Source of the DNA: Paramuribaculum sp. | GTDB taxonomy: Bacteria; Bacteroidota; Bacteroidia; Bacteroidales; Muribaculaceae | Length of the DNA: 17,113 bases | Reading direction: 5' to 3' | Assembly: GCA_029051965.1 (NCBI GenBank) | Contig: JAIDJZ010000103.1 | Location: 1-17,113 of the forward strand | Shown: positions 15,578 to 17,113 of the stretch, piece by piece | Layout of the letters: every line of letters starts with the position of its first letter | How positions within the stretch are numbered: the stretch's first letter is position 1 | Program-made: the position numbers and the translations under genes | Notes under the pieces: generated by a model | What the model was told of the DNA's origin: nothing | The model's input: the letters and a program-made list of their open reading frames with translations, nothing else | The model's database searches: none

Positions 15578-16405
15578 TCACTTTTTCCTTCTTTCGATAA
15601 TGTACTTCGAAGACTGTTTCTTCGGCGCACGAGTCTTCAGACCCTTAGCGTAAAGACCCTTGCGAGAGCGGGGATGACCACCGGACGAACGTCCTTCACC
15701 ACCACCCATGGGGTGATCGACAGGGTTCATAACGACACCGCGGTTGTGGGGGCGGCGACCGAGCCAGCGGGAGCGACCAGCTTTACCGCTGCGTTCGAGA
15801 GAGTGTTCGCTGTTACCAACCACACCGACTGTAGCCTTGCAAGCCGAGAGGACTTTGCGGGTTTCGCCAGAAGGAAGTTTGATGATAGCATAATCACCTT
15901 CGCGAGAAACGAGCTGCGCGAAAGTACCGGCTGAGCGGGCCATGAACGCGCCCTGTCCGGGGCGGAGTTCGATGTTGTGGATGAGGGTACCGACGGGGAT
16001 TTTGCTCAGGGGAAGAGCGTTTCCGACTTCGGGTGCCGCCTCGGGACCGCTAAGCACGGTAGCACCAACCTGGAGACCGTTGGGTGCGATGATGTAGGAT
16101 TTGGCTCCGTCAACGTAGTAAAGAAGCGCGATACGAGCCGAACGGTTGGGGTCGTACTCGATGCTCTTGACCACGGCGGGTACACCGTCTTTTGTTCTCT
16201 TAAAGTCAATCATACGGTATCTGCGCTTGTGTCCCCCACCCAGGTAACGAGTGGTGAGGTGACCTTCGGCGTTACGACCGCCGGTTGAGCGCTTTCCGAC
16301 TGTAAGAGATTTTTCTGGCGTAGTAGCAGTGATTGTACCTTTAAATACGCCAATAACTTTGTGTCTTTGCCCCGGTGTTGTGGGCTTGAATTTTCTTACT
16401 GCCAT
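15578..16405 (-). CDS. rplB: 50S ribosomal protein L2
   Basis: 275 residues. L2 is one of the most conserved ribosomal proteins, needed for subunit joining and for peptidyl transferase activity. It has an N-terminal OB-like domain with [20 protein letters not shown], then an SH3-like domain. The C-terminal extension contains [20 protein letters not shown]. His231 corresponds to the E. coli histidine (His229/230) implicated in activity. A basic tail (YIIERRKK) ends the protein. It follows rplW by 9 bp. The stop codon is TGA. Confidence 0.98.
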   Translation of the reverse strand: MAVRKFKPTTPGQRHKVIGVFKGTITATTPEKSLTVGKRSTGGRNAEGHLTTRYLGGGHKRRYRMIDFKRTKDGVPAVVKSIEYDPNRSARIALLYYVDGAKSYIIAPNGLQVGATVLSGPEAAPEVGNALPLSKIPVGTLIHNIELRPGQGAFMARSAGTFAQLVSREGDYAIIKLPSGETRKVLSACKATVGVVGNSEHSLERSGKAGRSRWLGRRPHNRGVVMNPVDHPMGGGEGRSSGGHPRSRKGLYAKGLKTRAPKKQSSKYIIERRKK

Positions 16406-16414
16406 TATTATTTA

Positions 16415-16705
16415 TTACAAGTTGCTATAAAAGTCAATGGTTTCGCCTTCGCCGATTGTGACGAAAGCTTTCTTGTAGGCAGCGGTTTTGCCGCGAAGCA
16501 GACCGCTTTTAGTCCAACGAGATTTGTTTTTACCGCGAACAACGGCCGTGTTAACATTGACAACCTTGACGCCATAGAGTTTTTCCACGAGCGATTTGAT
16601 CTGGAACTTGTTGGCGTCAGGAGACACACGGAAAGTGTAGCGGTTGAGCTTATCGGTCAGCTTAGTAGCTTTCTCGGTAACGATGGGTTCGATAGTGATG
16701 TCCAT
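16415..16705 (-). CDS. rplW: 50S ribosomal protein L23
   Basis: 96 residues. L23 lies at the mouth of the exit tunnel and docks trigger factor and SRP. Glu11 in VTEKATKL corresponds to the E. coli Glu18 used for trigger-factor docking. The motif KSLVEKLYGVKVVNVNTAVV and the loop GKNKSRWTKSG follow. It lies 20 bp after rplD and 9 bp before rplB. A clear Shine-Dalgarno (AAAGGAG, complement of 16715-16721, 9 nt before the ATG) stands out among neighbours that lack one. Confidence 0.97.
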   Translation of the reverse strand: MDITIEPIVTEKATKLTDKLNRYTFRVSPDANKFQIKSLVEKLYGVKVVNVNTAVVRGKNKSRWTKSGLLRGKTAAYKKAFVTIGEGETIDFYSNL

Positions 16706-16714
16706 TGTAACTGT

Positions 16715-16721
16715 CTCCTTT
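16715..16721 (-). promoter_or_regulatory. Shine-Dalgarno sequence before rplW
   Basis: On the minus strand AAAGGAG stands 9 nt upstream of the rplW ATG, inside the 20-bp rplD-rplW gap. The gaps before the other genes checked in this window are AT-rich and carry no GGAG, as expected for Bacteroidota. Confidence 0.6.
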
Positions 16722-16725
16722 CAGG

Positions 16726-17113
16726 TTAGAAATTGTTAATCACTTCAAGGCTATCTTCAGTGATGATGACAGCGTTGGAGTGCATGATGGCGTATGTGTG
16801 AATATCCTTTGCGGTAATTACTTGAACGTTGGGGATATTACGAGCCGACAAATTTACGTTTTTATCGCGATTTGCTAAAACGAGAAGGAGCTTTTTGCCC
16901 TCAGTTTCAAGATTTTTAGCAAATTTTACAAAATCTTTAGTTTTGGGAGCTTCAAAAGTGAAGTTCTCAACGATTTTGATCTGGTCGTCCTGAGCTTTGT
17001 AGGTCAGAGCCGAGCGACGTGCAAGCTGCTTAACTTTCTTGTTCAACTTGAAGCGGTAGTCACGGGGACGGGGACCGAAAACACGGCCACCACCTACGAG
17101 GAGGGGCGAGTTG
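16726..17113 (-). CDS. rplD: 50S ribosomal protein L4, C-terminal part, cut by the window end
   Basis: 128 residues are visible; the frame is open through the last base, so the start lies to the right of the window. The full family protein is about 200-210 residues, so roughly the first 75-80 are missing. The visible part reads [20 protein letters not shown], then [20 protein letters not shown], matching the region after the tunnel loop, and then [20 protein letters not shown] near the C-terminus. A start at 17046 would be an internal TTG and would cut a conserved stretch, so it is rejected. L4 lines the exit tunnel and represses the S10 operon in E. coli. Confidence 0.95.
   Translation of the reverse strand, partial: NSPLLVGGGRVFGPRPRDYRFKLNKKVKQLARRSALTYKAQDDQIKIVENFTFEAPKTKDFVKFAKNLETEGKKLLLVLANRDKNVNLSARNIPNVQVITAKDIHTYAIMHSNAVIITEDSLEVINNF

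Noticed and set aside
16726..17046. rplD starting at 17046 as a complete short gene
   Set aside because: The codon at 17046 is an internal TTG; the frame stays open to the window edge and the upstream residues match L4.

Overview
The window is a conserved housekeeping locus from a member of the Bacteroidota, most likely Bacteroidales. A Muribaculaceae-like or Bacteroides-like gut organism is plausible, but the family cannot be fixed by eye. Four things point this way. Promoters have the TAnnTTTG form with TTG about 20 nt upstream. Almost no gene has a Shine-Dalgarno sequence. The ribosomal proteins S4, S14 and L36 are all of the cysteine-poor, zinc-independent type. Finally, a DUF1460 secreted hydrolase sits next to the cluster.

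Layout from right to left, which is the direction of transcription (minus strand). Bases 17113-3184 hold one uninterrupted run of 28 translation and secretion genes in the classical S10-spc-alpha order: rplD (cut by the window end), rplW, rplB, rpsS, rplV, rpsC, rplP, rpmC, rpsQ, rplN, rplX, rplE, rpsN, rpsH, rplF, rplR, rpsE, rpmD, rplO, secY, map, infA, rpmJ, rpsM, rpsK, rpsD, rpoA, rplQ. Two very short genes, rpmD (59 codons) and rpmJ (38 codons), were found by hand translation. A strong intrinsic terminator (about 3117-3159) closes the run. Then comes eno (enolase), with its own TTG-N20-TAACTTTG promoter, a leader of about 110 nt and a terminator near 1526-1556. Most gaps in the large cluster are 5-60 bp. 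Two are conspicuously long and contain inverted repeats: 145 bp in front of rpsH (S8) and 219 bp in front of rpsD (S4). Both are candidates for autoregulatory mRNA elements, because S4 and S8 are the classical repressors of the alpha and spc operons in E. coli.

The left end differs. One plus-strand gene (373-1221) encodes a secreted DUF1460, NlpC/P60-like cysteine hydrolase. It converges on eno across about 300 nt in which no convincing gene was found. At the extreme left edge a second consensus promoter (10-41, minus strand) fires out of the window towards an unseen gene.

Together the genes build both ribosomal subunits (L4, L23, L2, S19, L22, S3 and so on), start translation (IF1), remove the initiator methionine (Map), insert membrane and secreted proteins (SecY), and make the alpha subunit of RNA polymerase. 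Enolase adds central glycolysis. I found no mobile element, CRISPR array, rRNA, tRNA, defence system or biosynthetic cluster. The observations worth following are regulatory and evolutionary details within a very ordinary region.
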